Shown one piece after another: positions 49,341 to 64,000 of a stretch of 64,000 nucleotides of DNA (position 1 is its first letter; each line of letters starts with the position of its first letter). The notes below the pieces were generated by a model, which worked only from the letters and a program-made list of their open reading frames with translations, had not been told where the DNA came from and made no database searches. This stretch comes from Rotaria socialis. Taxonomy: Eukaryota > Rotifera > Eurotatoria > Philodinida > Philodinidae. The stretch spans positions 125,106-189,105 of the forward strand of contig CAJNYU010004046.1 in the NCBI GenBank assembly GCA_905331475.1. The letters run 5' to 3'. The position numbers and the translations under genes are program-made.

Positions 49341-52300
49341 ATGTCAATATCAAGACGTCATTTATTCTGTATTATACTTTTATATATTAGTACAGGTTTG
49401 TTTTTCTTTGGAAATTAAATTTTTATGTATCTGTTATTGAATCTTTCTCATAGATTTACTTCATGCAAAACAGCATTCAATTTATGTTCAAAATTATCAT
49501 CAAGAATTTGATTATGCAAGTGCAGATAGAATGCCATCATCATCATCATCATCATCATCATTTTTTCAAAAAGAAGATGATATAAAGAGTGCATCAAATG
49601 AAGATTTAGAAAATTTTCAATCAACAACATTGCCGACTGTTGAATTTTTGTCAGATATTTCAACAAATGATGCTCCATCAACAATCACTCCAGTACATGA
49701 TTCAAGAATCGCCACGGACTTGATTTCTACGAGTGAAAAAACTATATTGCCACACAACAGTACGTATTCACCCCACAATATGTCTTTACCATCAACGAAA
49801 AATGAATATTATGATTTTGATTATCGAGAACCAACTCCACCACATGAACATGTAAATCAAACAACTGATACATTTCAAATTAATAATTCAACGAATCCAA
49901 CATTCATTCAAAATTATACTGATTTCCTTGTTGATTGGTCCAACAAAACTCATATTGTTCGTAAAATTTTTCCGATTAATAAACAATATGAGAGAAATAG
50001 TACAATATTAGAAGAAGCAACTAAACATTTAACAGATCGAAAATCAATGCAATCACTTGTTCATTTACTTCCACCAAATTTTTGGTCACAAATACAACAT
50101 AATCAATCAATAGTTCCTCAAAATCAAACTAACTATATGAAACCATTCTTACCTAATCCTGTTTTACTAGCAGAAGCAGCTGCACAAGCAGGTTTACCTG
50201 GTCCAGGACCTTATCCTATACCAGAACACTTATGGCCGCGAAATCCTCCGCAAACCGTGCTAAAACTATCAAAAACCAGTAATTTTCACATGAAAGAATA
50301 AATTTATTTTATAATAAACTTGTAATTTTAGCAACAACAAGTCGACCATTATATCTAACACAGACAACAACGTTGCGACCACGACCATTTGTCCCTGTAA
50401 AACCAGCTACATCGCCACCAAACAATAATAATATGCACTCATTATTTGCTCAGCTTGGTTTCAATTGTCCATTGGGTGTTAATAATATTCGTTTTCCAGA
50501 TCGAAGATTATGCAATATGTATTACACTTGTTTACCATCAGGTCTGCCTGAACCAAACCTTTGTCCAGAAGGTCATCTTTTTTCAGAATCTTCTTACGAT
50601 TGTGAATTAACTTCAAAAGTTAATTGTGGAACACGTGTAGCAGCCTATTTTGAACCTGATGACAATCAAGTTGATCCGATTACAAGCACATCACAATCAA
50701 AATCAGCTATATCAAATGGTACTATTGAATGTACTCTTGGAGCTGATGGTTATTTTGAAGATCCATTATATTGTAATGTGTATCATCAGTGTATTGCTGG
50801 AATGGATTATATTGAGCATTGCCCTAATCAATTAGCTTGGAACGAAGAAAAGAAAATGTGTGACTGGTATGTTTTTAAACTTTCAATATAATTTATTTAC
50901 AGTAATTTATTATTAGGGCAACAAATGTCAATTGTACTGGTAAAACAATGCCTGTTGTACAAAGTAAAACATCATTTTGTACTAATCGGCAAGATGGTCG
51001 TTACCCATCAGAAAAATATTGTAATGTATTTCATCATTGTATCGGTGGTACTGATCATATTGTACGATGTACTGGTGAATTACAATGGGATGATAGAAGA
51101 AAAGAGTGCGGTTGGGAATCATCTGTTCATTGCGGTGCACCAAAAAAGATGTTGCCTCATGAAAATAAATTTAATTCAACATTTTGTACTGGAAAAGCAG
51201 ATGGGTAAGAAAAATCTTTCTTAGTATCTGTAAGGTTGTTTCTTGTTTTTTTTGAATCCACAAGAAATTGAATTAAAATCTTTTGATCCAATAAGTTTAA
51301 TCGTTAGTTAAAATAGCAAAATCCAGGTTCAATTTACTAAAAAAGATTTCTCTTTTTCTTTCAATTTTGATAATGAATGGTCTTCGAGAATAAGATTTTG
51401 CTTGATAAAAATATATATGATGATGATGATGTCATCATCATATTGTCATTTCAATGACAAAATTTACATAATCTTCTCTGATGATGACAAATAAAAGTGT
51501 AAAGAAGGTCAAATTTATATTTAATGACATATAATAAGATGCAAACAACGATAGAAGGGCACAGTAATACGATAATTATCATAATTATAAACATCGCATA
51601 TCTGAATATCATCTACAAATTTAATTTTAATTTTCCTTTTTCAATATTCAATGAACTGTTTGTTTTTTAAAGCGAATTACAAAAACTTGTTTCCTACTAT
51701 TTCATATACTTTTTTTTCTACAAGTGAAAGAAATTTTCATGAAATTTATATTAGTTTTTATTTCTGTCTTATACAATAGATCATATCCAAATGAAGAATA
51801 CTGTAATGTATATCATGTATGTGAATCTGGTACTGATAGTATGCGCCAATGTCCTCATCAGTTATTTTGGGATAATGAACAAAAAAAATGTGAATGGTCG
51901 GATAAAGTTCATTGCTCTGGGCGTACTCTTGTTGCTCTTTCAATGAAATCAAGTTTATTTTGTATGGAAAAATCAAATGGAGTTTATATGGATCCACAAT
52001 GTAAGATTGAATTTTCTTTCAAAAACAAAACAAACAAAAAAACTTGATCTTTTCTTCTCCTTAACAATAGATTGTAATGTTTATCATCAATGTATGGCGG
52101 ATATTGATGTTAAATTACAATGTCCAGAAAGATTAATATTCAATGAAACATTAAAACGATGTGACTGGCCGGAATTAACAATATGTAAAAGTGGAAATAT
52201 ATTAGTTGAAAATAATGATAGCAGTGGATTCTGTTCAGATAAAGTAAATTGAAAAGAAAGAAAAAAAGAAAATGAAATGAAATAAATGAATTGTATAAAT

Positions 52301-54219
52301 GCTTGATATTCTTTTTGTAGCCAAATGGAAATTTTGCACATGAAAAATATTGTAATCGATATTATATATGTCAAAATGGAAAAGATGTTGTATTTACATG
52401 TCAAAATAATCTAAGATATTCAATCGAAAAAAATGAATGTGACTGGGCTATTAATGTTGATTGTAAAGGAAAAGCTGATTACATGTGGGAAGGTATTAAA
52501 GAAAATTTTTGTAAACGTTTAGTACGTATAAATTATATTATAGTTTATATTTAAAAAAGAAAATATTTTTATTTGAATAGCCGGATGGAAATTATCCAGA
52601 TGCTAAATATTGTAATAGATTTCATCAATGTCAAGCAGCTATGGATTATTCAAAACGGTGTCCAAATCGACTTATGTTTAATGAAGAATCAAAAGAATGT
52701 GATTGGGAAGATAAAGTTGAATGTAAAGGACGAGAAAAATTTATTGGTATGTTCGTCTTTTTGTTGATTTATATTAGTGACATGTTCTCTTTTTTTTCTT
52801 CCTATATTACATAATAGATACTGAAGGACTCGATGATTCAGTACGTCCAGGGTCAAATAATACTCGAGGACGTTCAACAAAATTCTGCATGCTGAAACAA
52901 AATGGAGATTACGCAGATTTGTTTTATTGTAATGTTTACCATAATTGTCATGGAGGTTTTGATACTATACAATATTGTACACACGGCTTAGTAAGTTATA
53001 TAAGAGAGTCGATCGTTGAGATGTAAATTTGAAAAATGTATGGTTGTTTGTTAAAAATGTAAAATGCTGATTAATTATTATAGACGAAAGAAAAGAAATG
53101 TTAAGTATGCTTAACAAGTATTCAATAAAAATTTTGTGTAATTGTTTTACAAAATATGTATTTTTTTCACGATAAATTCTTATTAAAGAAGAGTTTTTAC
53201 CATATTGATACATCTTAGGTTTGGCGCCAAGAAAGTGAAACAATAGGTCGATGCGATTGGTCTAAAGAACGATCTATTGATGGAGTCGATTGCAATGGAA
53301 AAGCTTTGTAAGTTCAATAAAGAAGGAAGAAAACAAGTTTCAAACTTAATTAAACCCTTTTTATTTGAAGATTTTTCATCGAAAAATTAGCTGAAAAAGA
53401 TATTTTATCGAATTTACGTTCAGAATTTTGTATAAGTAAAGGTCCTGGCCTATATGAACATCAACGTTATTGTGATTTATATCTACAATGTAATGAGCAA
53501 GGTGTTGGTGTAACTATGGAATGCAGTCGTACGTATTATTTTTTTGTTAAAAAATCTAAAGCTAATTTCTTTTCTCTTGCTCAGCTGGTCTTGTATTCAA
53601 TGAAAAGAAAAAAGAATGTGACTATCAAGGAGATGTTGATGATGAAGAGAAAGGAGCTCTTTGTTTACAACCACGCACATTTCTTCGATCAAAACCAAAA
53701 TCTGAACAAGCTTCAATTTTATTCGAAGGTGTTGATGCTACCGGACAATTTCCGTAAGAATTAAATTCAAATTTCAAATTCAAATTTTTCGACCTATCCA
53801 AATTTAGAACACGTTTTGATTGTATGAGTAAAAACCAACAACTAATGTTTGCTGATATGGATTGGTGCAATATTTATCATGTATGTGTTGGAAGTCGAGA
53901 TAATATATTTTTATGTCCACCTGGCACGATATTCAATGATACAAAACAAGGTTGTATGGATCGATTTGATGGAGTTAATTGTAATGGTACACGTTCTTAT
54001 TTTAAACCAACAATGAAACGTCAAAAGCGTATTGATGCACCAAGTGCACCACGAAAACTCCAATCATATGTTGCTATGAAGCCATTTTCTCAACAAGCTA
54101 ATAATCAACGAATTCCATTTGAATGGAATAAGTCCTATCAATCAAGACAAGTAATTAATCAGAGAAAAAATGCAGCTAGTTGTATTTACGAAACATTTCA
54201 TTTTCGTGCATGTCAGTAG
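49341..54219 (+). CDS. Secreted multi-domain chitin-binding (peritrophin-A) protein, 13 exons, complete
   Basis: Exons: 49341-49395, 49454-50278, 50332-50866, 50917-51204, 51780-52000, 52071-52243, 52321-52521, 52581-52746, 52818-52990, 53219-53307, 53371-53528, 53585-53753 and 53808-54219, giving 1154 residues. Exon 1 is essentially a signal peptide (LFCIILLYIST). Exon 2 is a 275-residue Ser/Thr/Asn-rich region with a run of eight Ser and many N-x-S/T sites, mucin-like. Ten CBM14/chitin-binding type 2 domains follow, each of the form C-x-C-x-C-x-C-x-C-x-C with the core YCNxYHxC and a closing CDW. The first begins near 50463 and the last near 53820. Most later domains occupy one exon each, or are split at the conserved GxY or TyrCys point. 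Such proteins bind chitin in cuticle, peritrophic matrix, lorica or jaw material. A structural extracellular role is inferred. The tail is basic and contains no known domain. Confidence 0.92.
49535..49562 (+). repeat. TCA microsatellite coding poly-Ser
   Basis: A run of TCA codons near the start of exon 2 of the chitin-binding gene encodes eight consecutive serines. It may be length-variable. Confidence 0.8.
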
Positions 54220-54562
54220 AAGACAGATTTCAAAAAGGAAAAATTTAATGCAGCATAATAAAATCTCTTTCGGTGTATTCTATTAAATTTTGTGATGTCA
54301 GGAAAACATTTTTTTAAATAAGTACTTTTTTTTCTATTATAGTTCAATCGTTATTCTTTGAAACGGCAACAACATCATTAATACATACTCGTTATTTAGA
54401 AACGAATCTCTCCTTATTCAACAGATATTGTTTTCTCTTTGCTTGTGTAGTTGTTTTTTCGTCTTAATTGTTCACTCATAAGTGAATAAACTGTAACAGT
54501 TGTTAATTTATTTGAATTAGTTAGCTCAAAGAAAAAAAAACTACTAATAACTATGTGAAATT
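54220..54562. other. Intergenic spacer between convergent genes
   Basis: 343 nt separate the stops of the chitin-binding gene and TDH. A candidate AATAAA for the plus-strand gene lies at 54257-54262. Nothing else was seen. Confidence 0.6.
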
Positions 54563-56249
<1,687 letters not shown>

Positions 56250-58564
56250 TCTTATGGAATTTTATTCAAATGCCACCAATGTACACACCCCTTTTCAAAT
56301 GATTGATAAATGCAACTGCGTATTTTCTTTTCGTTTTGTTATTCTAACCGTTGAAGTAGTTGAAATGCATGAGACTCATTTTGTCGTTTTCTCTTGTTTA
56401 TCTTTGAAAAACTTTAATGAAGAAATTCTCCACTAAGAAGGCAAACAGAACTAAGACAACGCCATATAAGCAGAACGATCAATAATCAAAATGCATGAAA
56501 ATTTATTCGATTGAATGTCTTTGGTTGTAAAATTAAAACATTTCTTCTCAAAAAACTGCAGAAAACTTTTCAGTGAACTGAATGTTTTCTTCAGTTATTT
56601 TATATACGCAATTGTTTGATAAGTAATCGTTAGCCGATCAAACTGATATAAAAATTTTGTTGTCGCCCACACTCGATTAGAAAAAACTATTTAGATATAC
56701 ATTGTTGTATCTATTCCATTCTCGTTTGATCAATCACATGACATAATCCTATTTCATATATAAAATAATTATTCAAAGATAACTGAATTATTCGGAACTA
56801 TTAATGCATATCTTTAAAAGAAAAATATTCAACTAGAGGCGATAAACGTATTATAATGGCACGATGTATTACTTCTTTTTTCTCTCTTTTTATTTCATAT
56901 GTGCATGAAAGCATATGGGATGAATTATAGAATTGTATCGTATGTTATTTTTATCATCATATGACGGATGTCTCTTTTTTTAATTACATTAATGTACTAC
57001 TCTCTCGTCACGATGTTGTATATCATCGAGTAAATTAAAACGGTTGATTCATACGACAAATCTTTCATTAATATATTAAGCTAGAAAAACATCCTCATTA
57101 TCAAGAAGCGAGTGCTTTTCTGCATTCATCATACATTTTCAGGAGAAGATATTCCAAAAATAATAAAATATATCGATTGAGCAAAGTCTGAGTTCCAGAT
57201 CGATTTAAAAATACAATAGAATCCCTCAACAGTAGCTGTTTTTTCTTGTAACAAAAACTATGATTGAAATAAATATTCATTCAGCACGAAATAAAATCTT
57301 TCAGAAAAAGATATCTATCTGATAATTCTTTCCTGTCAAAACGTTTTTCTTCCTCTTTCTATTTCAATTCTCATCATCCCATTTCATCTAATTTCATATT
57401 CACTTTTTGTTCTTTGTTTTTGTATCACTATCAAGAAAAATTAGTGAAATCAGTGCATTTTTTTATCCATCAGATATCGTACGTATAATCAGTAGATTTC
57501 TACTTTGGTTCTTTGCTAGCGTTCGTAACACTGGCATCAAGAGTAGCGATTATTTAACACGTATCATTCAATGCTTCCTAGGTAACTATCGATCAGATCA
57601 CATTTTCTCGATTTCGAAAAGCAGCGTTGATTCATGAGTGGCATATAAAATTCTTTCATTACATTTAATGCACCCTTCGTTCATAGTTTTTATAACTCTA
57701 CTATTATGAACTCAAATCAATGTGGAAGTCTGTTGTAAAATATTTAAATAGCTTTTGGATAGCCTGCTAAATGAAATCAACCTAAGCTGATATAGATTTC
57801 TCGCACTGTATTGAATATTTAGTATAACAAAAGATTCTAAACATTATAAAAACGTTACTGTACATGACCAGAACGTGGCGCGCTTCGCTACTTTCATGAT
57901 GAATAAAAACTAAATTTGCTGATTGATTACTGAAATAACTTATAATAGTATTTTTTATGCATGTACGATTATACAGAGTTCCTGATTAATGGGTTATCTT
58001 TATCTTAAACAATCTAACGGATGCTAAAGAGAAAATAAATCATTTAGTATGCTCACCATGTCTTAGTTACGTTCCCATAGTTTAACGTATGTTTTCTTCG
58101 TAAAGCAACTCCTTATTGCAAAGATGGAACCGACATCGATACGAATTTCACACTGACTAGTTTCAAGTCTATCTTGTTTTTGTCGCCATGTATACTAATT
58201 CGAAATTTCTATTGGTCGTAAAAGACACATATATTTTATAGTAGGACTCGTTATATGCCTGATCATTGGGTAGTTCTATTAAGGATATTATTTAATTTGA
58301 AAATAGCTAGAATCCATTATTACGCAACGGATGTTTAGAACGAAGGCGCAAAAGTTTGGAAAGTGATAATCAAATTCTGAACTAAATTCTAAATCTGCAC
58401 AAAAGAAAAATCATAAATGCACAACAGGCGAAGTGATTCAGAGAAATTCTTACAGTTCAAAACTGAGATTTTCTAACCAACAGTTCGTAGGTACTCAAAG
58501 TTTTTTTTGTAGTCCCATCGAGAATTGCATAATTGAAACTGAGACACTTGTTAGTATTCGAAAA

Positions 58565-58602
<38 letters not shown>

Positions 58603-59554
58603 AAAAGTTCAAAATATTCGCATTACTTTGCTGATTAATCAATGCAATCATCGGTGTCAAATAAATGTTAAAGTTAGTTTTTCATATTTTGTTTGCGGAC
58701 GGTTATATTTAAGGATATCAGTAAGAGTAACAAAGGATGAACGTATAAGGAATTGTTCACACACAAACATACCCTAATTTTACTTATCTTTATAATTTTC
58801 CTTGACTTTCAATATAATAGCGTTGACAATAATTGCTTGCACATTCTTTTTAAATATCGTTACCTTCAATCATGAATTCATGAAACTCTTGAGTAGTATC
58901 TTGTAACTGTAGGTAATTAAATGCTACTTCCAAAAAGTTACACAGAAAAATATTTTGATTGAAATTTCCTTCATTTTCTACATAAATCCTTTTAAACATT
59001 GAGTAAGAGATTCAACAGATTATTGCATGAGAAATCCATTGGTTCTCATCAACTATCAGCAAACATAGAACTTGTATTACATTTTGATTTTTAAATGAAA
59101 CTATTCGTTCGAACTTGTCTGCAAACTTATTTATCGTTGATTGTTGTCTTCTCGCATTCAAGTCTATTGCGGATCGTCAACATGTTGTCACTATCGAATC
59201 GACGAAATATTATTGTCCAAAACTTATTATTTGTTTTGTTTTTCTTTGAATGATGAGAATCAGTAGAGTAGAAAAATAGACTGGGTAACAACTAATGGTA
59301 TCCGAACTACATACACAGTACGTGCCGGGTAAACTTTCATGATAAGAAAAAGAAAATGAACAATAACAACAAATGATCTTCCATAGTAAATTGGCTACAG
59401 TGACAATCACATAAAATTCTATGAAATAATAGTATTCATAGAAATTTGATTTCTAAACGTATATGGTAGAGACATGTCTATTTCTGGTCCATCACGACTA
59501 GATTTAATAAATGGAAAACGTATAGCACCACGTTGAACACTTGTTGAAGATTGA
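56250..59554. other. Intergenic region, no gene seen
   Basis: 3.3 kb between the TDH start and the PPTC7 stop (both minus strand). A perfect CT microsatellite lies at about 58567-58599. Open frames such as 56224-56436 and 57407-57637 show no similarity and no splice partners. It should include the TDH promoter at its left end. Confidence 0.5.
58567..58599. repeat. CT microsatellite, about 16 units
   Basis: An uninterrupted CT run in intergenic sequence. Confidence 0.9.
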
Positions 59555-61706
59555 TTAACCTGTCGATGTTACAGCAGCAAGTAATACTGTAACATCATCA
59601 GGTTTTCCACCTACAAAAAAAATTGAATTGCATTTAAACTTTTACTTATTTTAATGTGTCATTAGTTGTTTGCTATCAGTCATACTCTCTCTCTCTCTCT
59701 AAATATATATATGGCACACCAGACAGCTGAATATAAAATTGTACTAAGAAATAATATCAATGTTTTTTTTTACTTAAAACTAAGTATTAGTGAACATTAA
59801 ACTTTCTGAATCTGAATAGTTTAACCAAGGGGAAAAGGGTGGACTTTTGGACTTGAAGTTAATTTGAGCTACTTGTTCTAACTTTGCGCTACTTGAGTGA
59901 TACTTTGAGCTACGTCAAGCTACGTCAAGTAGTGTACTTTGACGTGCTTTTGTACTTCAAGTCCGCTGTTTTCTGCTTGAGCTTAACATGAATACATTAT
60001 CGTATAGAACTGCTCAGAAACGATTATCTTTTACTTTAATATATTTATATTTATAAAACGTATTAATTACTTACCGCAAATATTGATGCCTAATGATCTT
60101 CTAGCACTTTTAGCAAAAGGTGAATAGAAACTAGGATCATGCCCATTGTCCAATGCACGTTTAGCTAAGGCATGTGCAGCAAGTTGTATATTATCCAATG
60201 TTGGCTCCTAGAATAAATGTAGCTTTTTTATATAGAAGATTCATAAGACATGGTTTGGTTTCTTTTTTGTTCATAACTATTCAAGTGTGATGCTGTTTTA
60301 CAACACAACACTAATCCGATGAATAACTTAACGATCAAAAAATGTAAATAATTTCTAGTATTCTTATCAAAATAACAATGAATGTCAACTATTTCTTGTA
60401 TGCATTTTCGTGTCATTTAATACAAAAACAAAATATTACACCACATTGTAAAGACGTTGTGCGTAGTCTCGAAAAATGGAACTATAGTTTTTTACGATGA
60501 TATAGAATTAGTTAGGAAAAGAAATATCCGACAAACAATGAAAATCATTTGAAAGATACACGGTCAATTAAGATCACTTATGGTTATTATTTGATTGATT
60601 CACTATATTTTCTTTTCTTCAAATTCTTCAAAATAAATAAACTTACTTTAATCTTTTTTACTTCTTCAATTACAGTTGAATCTGGTAAATTGTCCCATAC
60701 ACCATCGGTTGCAATAAGAATAAAATCATTTTCTTCAACATTGAATGACGTCACCGACGCCGCATCAGGACTAAATAAATCAAAATTGATATTTTATTTC
60801 TTATTGTTTGACGAAAAATAAATACAAAAATAAAGTGTTCAACACTAATTTTTTACCTATCAGCAATTAAATTCGGATCTTTAATTGTTGGATGAATAGC
60901 TAACTGGAATGGTGAGTTAAAATAATGTTGTTGCTCTTGTGATCGATGCACAATAATATTTTTTCTTATAACTACAAATCCACTATCACCTAAATTTGCT
61001 GTATGCAAAATACTTTTTTCTCGATGTAGTGCAACAATGCATGCGGTACTACTGCCTATAAAAAAAAACGTAAGTGAGACTACGTTGAAAGGCTTTGTTT
61101 TTCAATAAAAATTTTCTTTACCAATAATACATTGTTTATCTTCTAATAATTGTTTATAACCTTTTGAGAGTAGCTCTTTTAATGTTAAAGGATTCAAATC
61201 TAGAAGTTTATTATCAACCAGAGATTTGCATGCTGCCATGAGAGAACTTGAAAATAAAGATGGATCAACACCATATTCGCGCCACCCGCCGACGCCATCA
61301 GCAACACCTTAATTTAACAAGATAAATACTCGTGTATATTGATAAGACAATTTTTTATACCAAGAAAATCTCCTACACGACTTTTAGCTATGAAAAATGC
61401 ATCATCGCCGAAACCATTCGCTCGATTTGTTCGTTGAATTTTTGGTGAATTTTTTTTCTTTTTCAAATTTTCTTTTTCATCTTCATCATCATCATGACCT
61501 GAATAACCTGATGTAGCAGTGACTAGATGTACAGCACGTGTTATTGTTGGTGACGATGATGATATAGCCGGACGATTTGACGTTTGTGAATTATGAACAG
61601 ATGCTGATGTTGATAAACGTAATAAACTATTATATAAGAAATTTTCAGTTTCTGTACCACTAAGAGCACGTGTAAATAAGCGTGCATAGATAGCCAAGGA
61701 TTGCAT
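59555..61706 (-). CDS. PPTC7: PP2C-type protein phosphatase PPTC7 orthologue, 6 exons, complete
   Basis: Exons 61706-61361, 61307-61122, 61055-60857, 60770-60647, 60207-60075 and 59610-59555 give 347 residues (human 304). The N-terminus ([13 protein letters not shown]) fits a mitochondrial presequence, and a Ser/Lys-rich linker follows. Metal-binding and core PP2C motifs are [96 protein letters not shown], and [14 protein letters not shown] at the end. Human PPTC7 is a mitochondrial Mn/Mg-dependent Ser/Thr phosphatase that controls CoQ biosynthesis and mitophagy receptors; the same role is inferred. The final codons read ACA GGT TAA. ACAG|GTTAAT could instead be a donor to a further exon, but the length already fits. 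Intron 5 holds an unusual short-repeat cluster. Confidence 0.94.
59838..59985. repeat. Degenerate TACTTGAGC-type short repeats with flanking inverted arms
   Basis: Within PPTC7 intron 5, words such as GAGCTACTTG, GCGCTACTTGAG, GAGCTACGTCAAG and CTACGTCAAGTAG recur in about 100 bp. They are bracketed by GGACTTGAAGT (59849-59859) and its inverted copy ACTTCAAGTCC (59954-59964). The block could fold into a hairpin and is more GC-rich than its surroundings. Confidence 0.7.
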
Positions 61707-63497
61707 AGTTAATATTTAATTTATCTAAATTAATTTAGTCAATACAAAAGAACCTGATGCCAAAATATTCAAGTAAATAAACCTTGAGAAGACGTTTGGA
61801 CATCTACCGTTAGCTAGCTAAAAGAAAAAGAAACGAAATAAAATTTTATATGGTCAATAAAAAAATATATTTACAATTTTTGTTTTCAAGTGTTCTGTGT
61901 TCAACACACACGTTCTTTGTCTTTTTCGTTTCTATTGTTCGATTATAGCTTATGTAACGCTAGCCTTCTGTATAGATTCAGTTTTTGCTATAAAAAAGAG
62001 AATTCATTATTGATCTTAAATATATTAATGAATTGAACATAAAAAATAATTAGGCAGATCAGAAACATCAAATATTGTGAAGTAGACGTGAGATTTTCAA
62101 CCAATTTTTTATGCAGGTCATTTTTACATATGTGAATGAGAAAATAAATTACAGTAGGATATTTCTTATTGTATCCGGATGTTCTACAGATAGCAGGGTT
62201 CTATTAAATATGAAATTGAGATTTTAACTCAAAATTAAATATCCAACTAGCACGTATAAACATCCTTCCATGTATTGAATGTGCATAGCAACGAGACAAT
62301 GAACAGTAGTGCGATGCTATAGACACACTATCATATCCATCTCTATAAAAAATGTTTTTTGTTTCCAAAATAGAAGATGTTCATAACAATTATGTTAGTA
62401 AGCAATTATTGAAAAACATATGTATATGTCTACATGTATCACAAGATTTGATTAGTCAATAATATTATAATATATTGGCTGACTTTATGAAATATATTTT
62501 ATTCCATATAATCGATTACAACAAAGCAATTCTATATTATGTTAAATGGCTATCGTTTGAAAAATGAAAAAACTAAGTTAAATACATAGATACTGACCTA
62601 TAGAATCAATTATTGACTTGGTAATGATCGTCTTAATTAGGCAGAAATCTAAAGGTGAACAATAGACGATGAACACATTTGAACAGATCTAAAATATGAA
62701 CAAACAGATTTTTCTTTAGTATTTTGTTTTACTCTAACTAACAACAACTTTGTTTTTATTCACACTGAAATCACCTTTTCACTGTCTGTGACACATCAGA
62801 TTGATTGCAAAACGTCAACAGTACTTGACAGAACATCTTGGTTTTATGACAGAAAACTCTGATCATCTGTCATATCATAGAGAAGTTAAATATTTCTCCT
62901 TGTCATTTTACTTTTTCTATTAAAATATCCTTCTCGTGACCATTGTGATCGCCGTGGTCATTATGATCAATCATTAAATTACAGAAGAAGGAAGAACGAT
63001 TTCAGATTTGTTGTAACATTACCAATAGATAGAAAACATATAATTCCTATATATTAGCACAGCTATTTCATCTTTGTTTACTTAATGAACGTCTATCACA
63101 ATACATGTAAGGATATATAATAAAACAATTAGAAATTATTCAAAATATAGAAACCTACACTTTTCAATGGATATATTTCAGTAGTAACAATAATGAAGAT
63201 AAGAATGATGCTCAAAAGGTAACTACAAAGAAAGTAGTTTTTATCATAATACACACGCCTACACCAAGACAAACTTCCTTACATAAGTAGGAGAAACAGC
63301 TCTACTACCAAAAGCGGACGAAGAAAAAAAAGGCATGTGATCTATCGGCTCGGGAGAAAGAAAGAACGGAAAAGAAAAAAAAGCATTGTACTGAGAAGAG
63401 AAAAGAAAAAAAGAGAGTATAAGTCTATAGGGCGAATAATGCTTACAATGGAGGTGTTTGTATTGTAAGTTGAAAAGACTAGATATTTTTAGTTCAA
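61707..63497. other. Intergenic spacer, no gene seen
   Basis: 1.8 kb upstream of PPTC7, AT-rich, no open frame of note. A purine-rich A/G tract lies at about 63318-63420. The PPTC7 promoter should lie at the left end. Confidence 0.5.
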
Positions 63498-64000
63498 AAG
63501 AAAACTCTCACCACTAAACTAACAAAGTTGAAATATTAACTCCCCTTGATGTGTCTAAAAGGAGATATTCGATTTTTCAATGAATTTTCTCTACAGGACC
63601 GGCTTTCCCAACAATATCATATTTTCGAATTTGGACCTGAAGCTTTGTATGCATGAATGTCTCAATGAGAGTAGCTTATGGAAAAAAAATCAGAAGTTTT
63701 GGACAAATCCTCTTCGAGATATGAATCTCTCAAAATATTGACGACTTTCTATGGCAGCTGTACGCTTGAGACATCTATATCTCGAAGAGTTTGCCCAAAA
63801 CTTCTGATTTTTTTCTCTATCAGCTAGTCTCATTGAGACCTTCATGCATACAAAGTTTCAGGTTCAAATTCAAAAATATGATATTGCTGGGAAAGCTGGT
63901 TTCGCAGAGAAAATTCACTGAAAAATCGGCTATCTCCCTCTAGACAAGCCAAGGGGAACTAATATTTTAACCTTGTTAGTTTGACGATGAGAGCTTTCTT
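63498..64000. repeat. Long imperfect inverted repeat (foldback element), possibly cut by window end
   Basis: The left arm starts near AAGAAAACTCTC at 63498. The right arm ends with the inverted counterpart GAGAGCTTTCTT at 64000. The arms are about 230 bp each and match at roughly 85 percent by eye. They include shared words such as TTTGTATGCATGAA, ATCAGAAGTTTTGG, CAATATCATATTTT and CTTCGAGATAT. The unpaired centre is only about 20-30 bp around 63740-63765. No protein is encoded. It resembles a palindromic MITE or foldback transposon. Confidence 0.8.

Noticed and set aside
51413..51480. ATGATG...CATCAT and TGTCATTTCAATGACA inverted motifs in an intron of the chitin-binding gene
   Set aside because: Short simple-sequence palindromes of the ATG/CAT type arise readily by chance in such DNA; no matching copy elsewhere in the window.
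57407..57637. 76-codon open frame in the intergenic region upstream of TDH
   Set aside because: No similarity, no start codon context and no partner exon; an AT-rich chance frame.

Overview
This window is nuclear DNA from an animal. It is AT-rich, and its genes are split by many short introns, often 50-70 nt, nearly all GT-AG. Several products are animal-type: a histamine H3-like receptor, an integrin alpha tail, the Golgi golgin GCC2, mitochondrial CPT2, a kinesin-6 and two cilia-specific proteins. The short introns, low GC, dispersed repeats and an S1/P1 nuclease (a family not usual in animals) suggest a bdelloid rotifer, perhaps a Rotaria-like genome. That assignment is inference. Exon chains were built by hand from GT/AG sites, reading frame and remembered family sequences. 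Every gene called complete keeps an open frame through all its junctions.

Layout. 0-8.2 kb: a complete minus-strand histamine H3-like receptor, with a hAT-like element in its large second intron, then the last two exons of an integrin alpha gene (+) with no visible upstream part. 8.8-12.2 kb: TEKTL1/CCDC105 (+), convergent with glucosamine-6-phosphate deaminase (-). 13.6-16.4 kb: CPT2 (+). 17.7-18.5 kb: an inverted pair of a dispersed repeat. 19.4-27.7 kb: a C2-domain protein (+) and a 16-exon kinesin-6 (+). 28.9-29.9 kb: a secreted S1/P1 nuclease (-). 32.7-42.5 kb: a leucine-rich-repeat protein (+) and a 17-exon GCC2 golgin (+) whose coiled coil holds about 23 tandem 63-bp repeats. 44.4-45.3 kb: CIMIP2C/FAM166C (+). 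49.3-54.2 kb: a secreted protein with ten chitin-binding domains (+). 54.6-56.2 kb: L-threonine 3-dehydrogenase (-). 59.6-61.7 kb: the PP2C-type phosphatase PPTC7 (-). The window ends in a long imperfect inverted repeat.

The genes do not form an operon or a single pathway. Loose themes are mitochondrial metabolism (CPT2, TDH, PPTC7) and cilia (TEKTL1, CIMIP2C). Probably the most unusual element is a family of about 310-350 bp repeats (five copies) with a hairpin near each end. One copy makes up most of the first intron of TDH. No tRNA, rRNA or CRISPR array was recognised.
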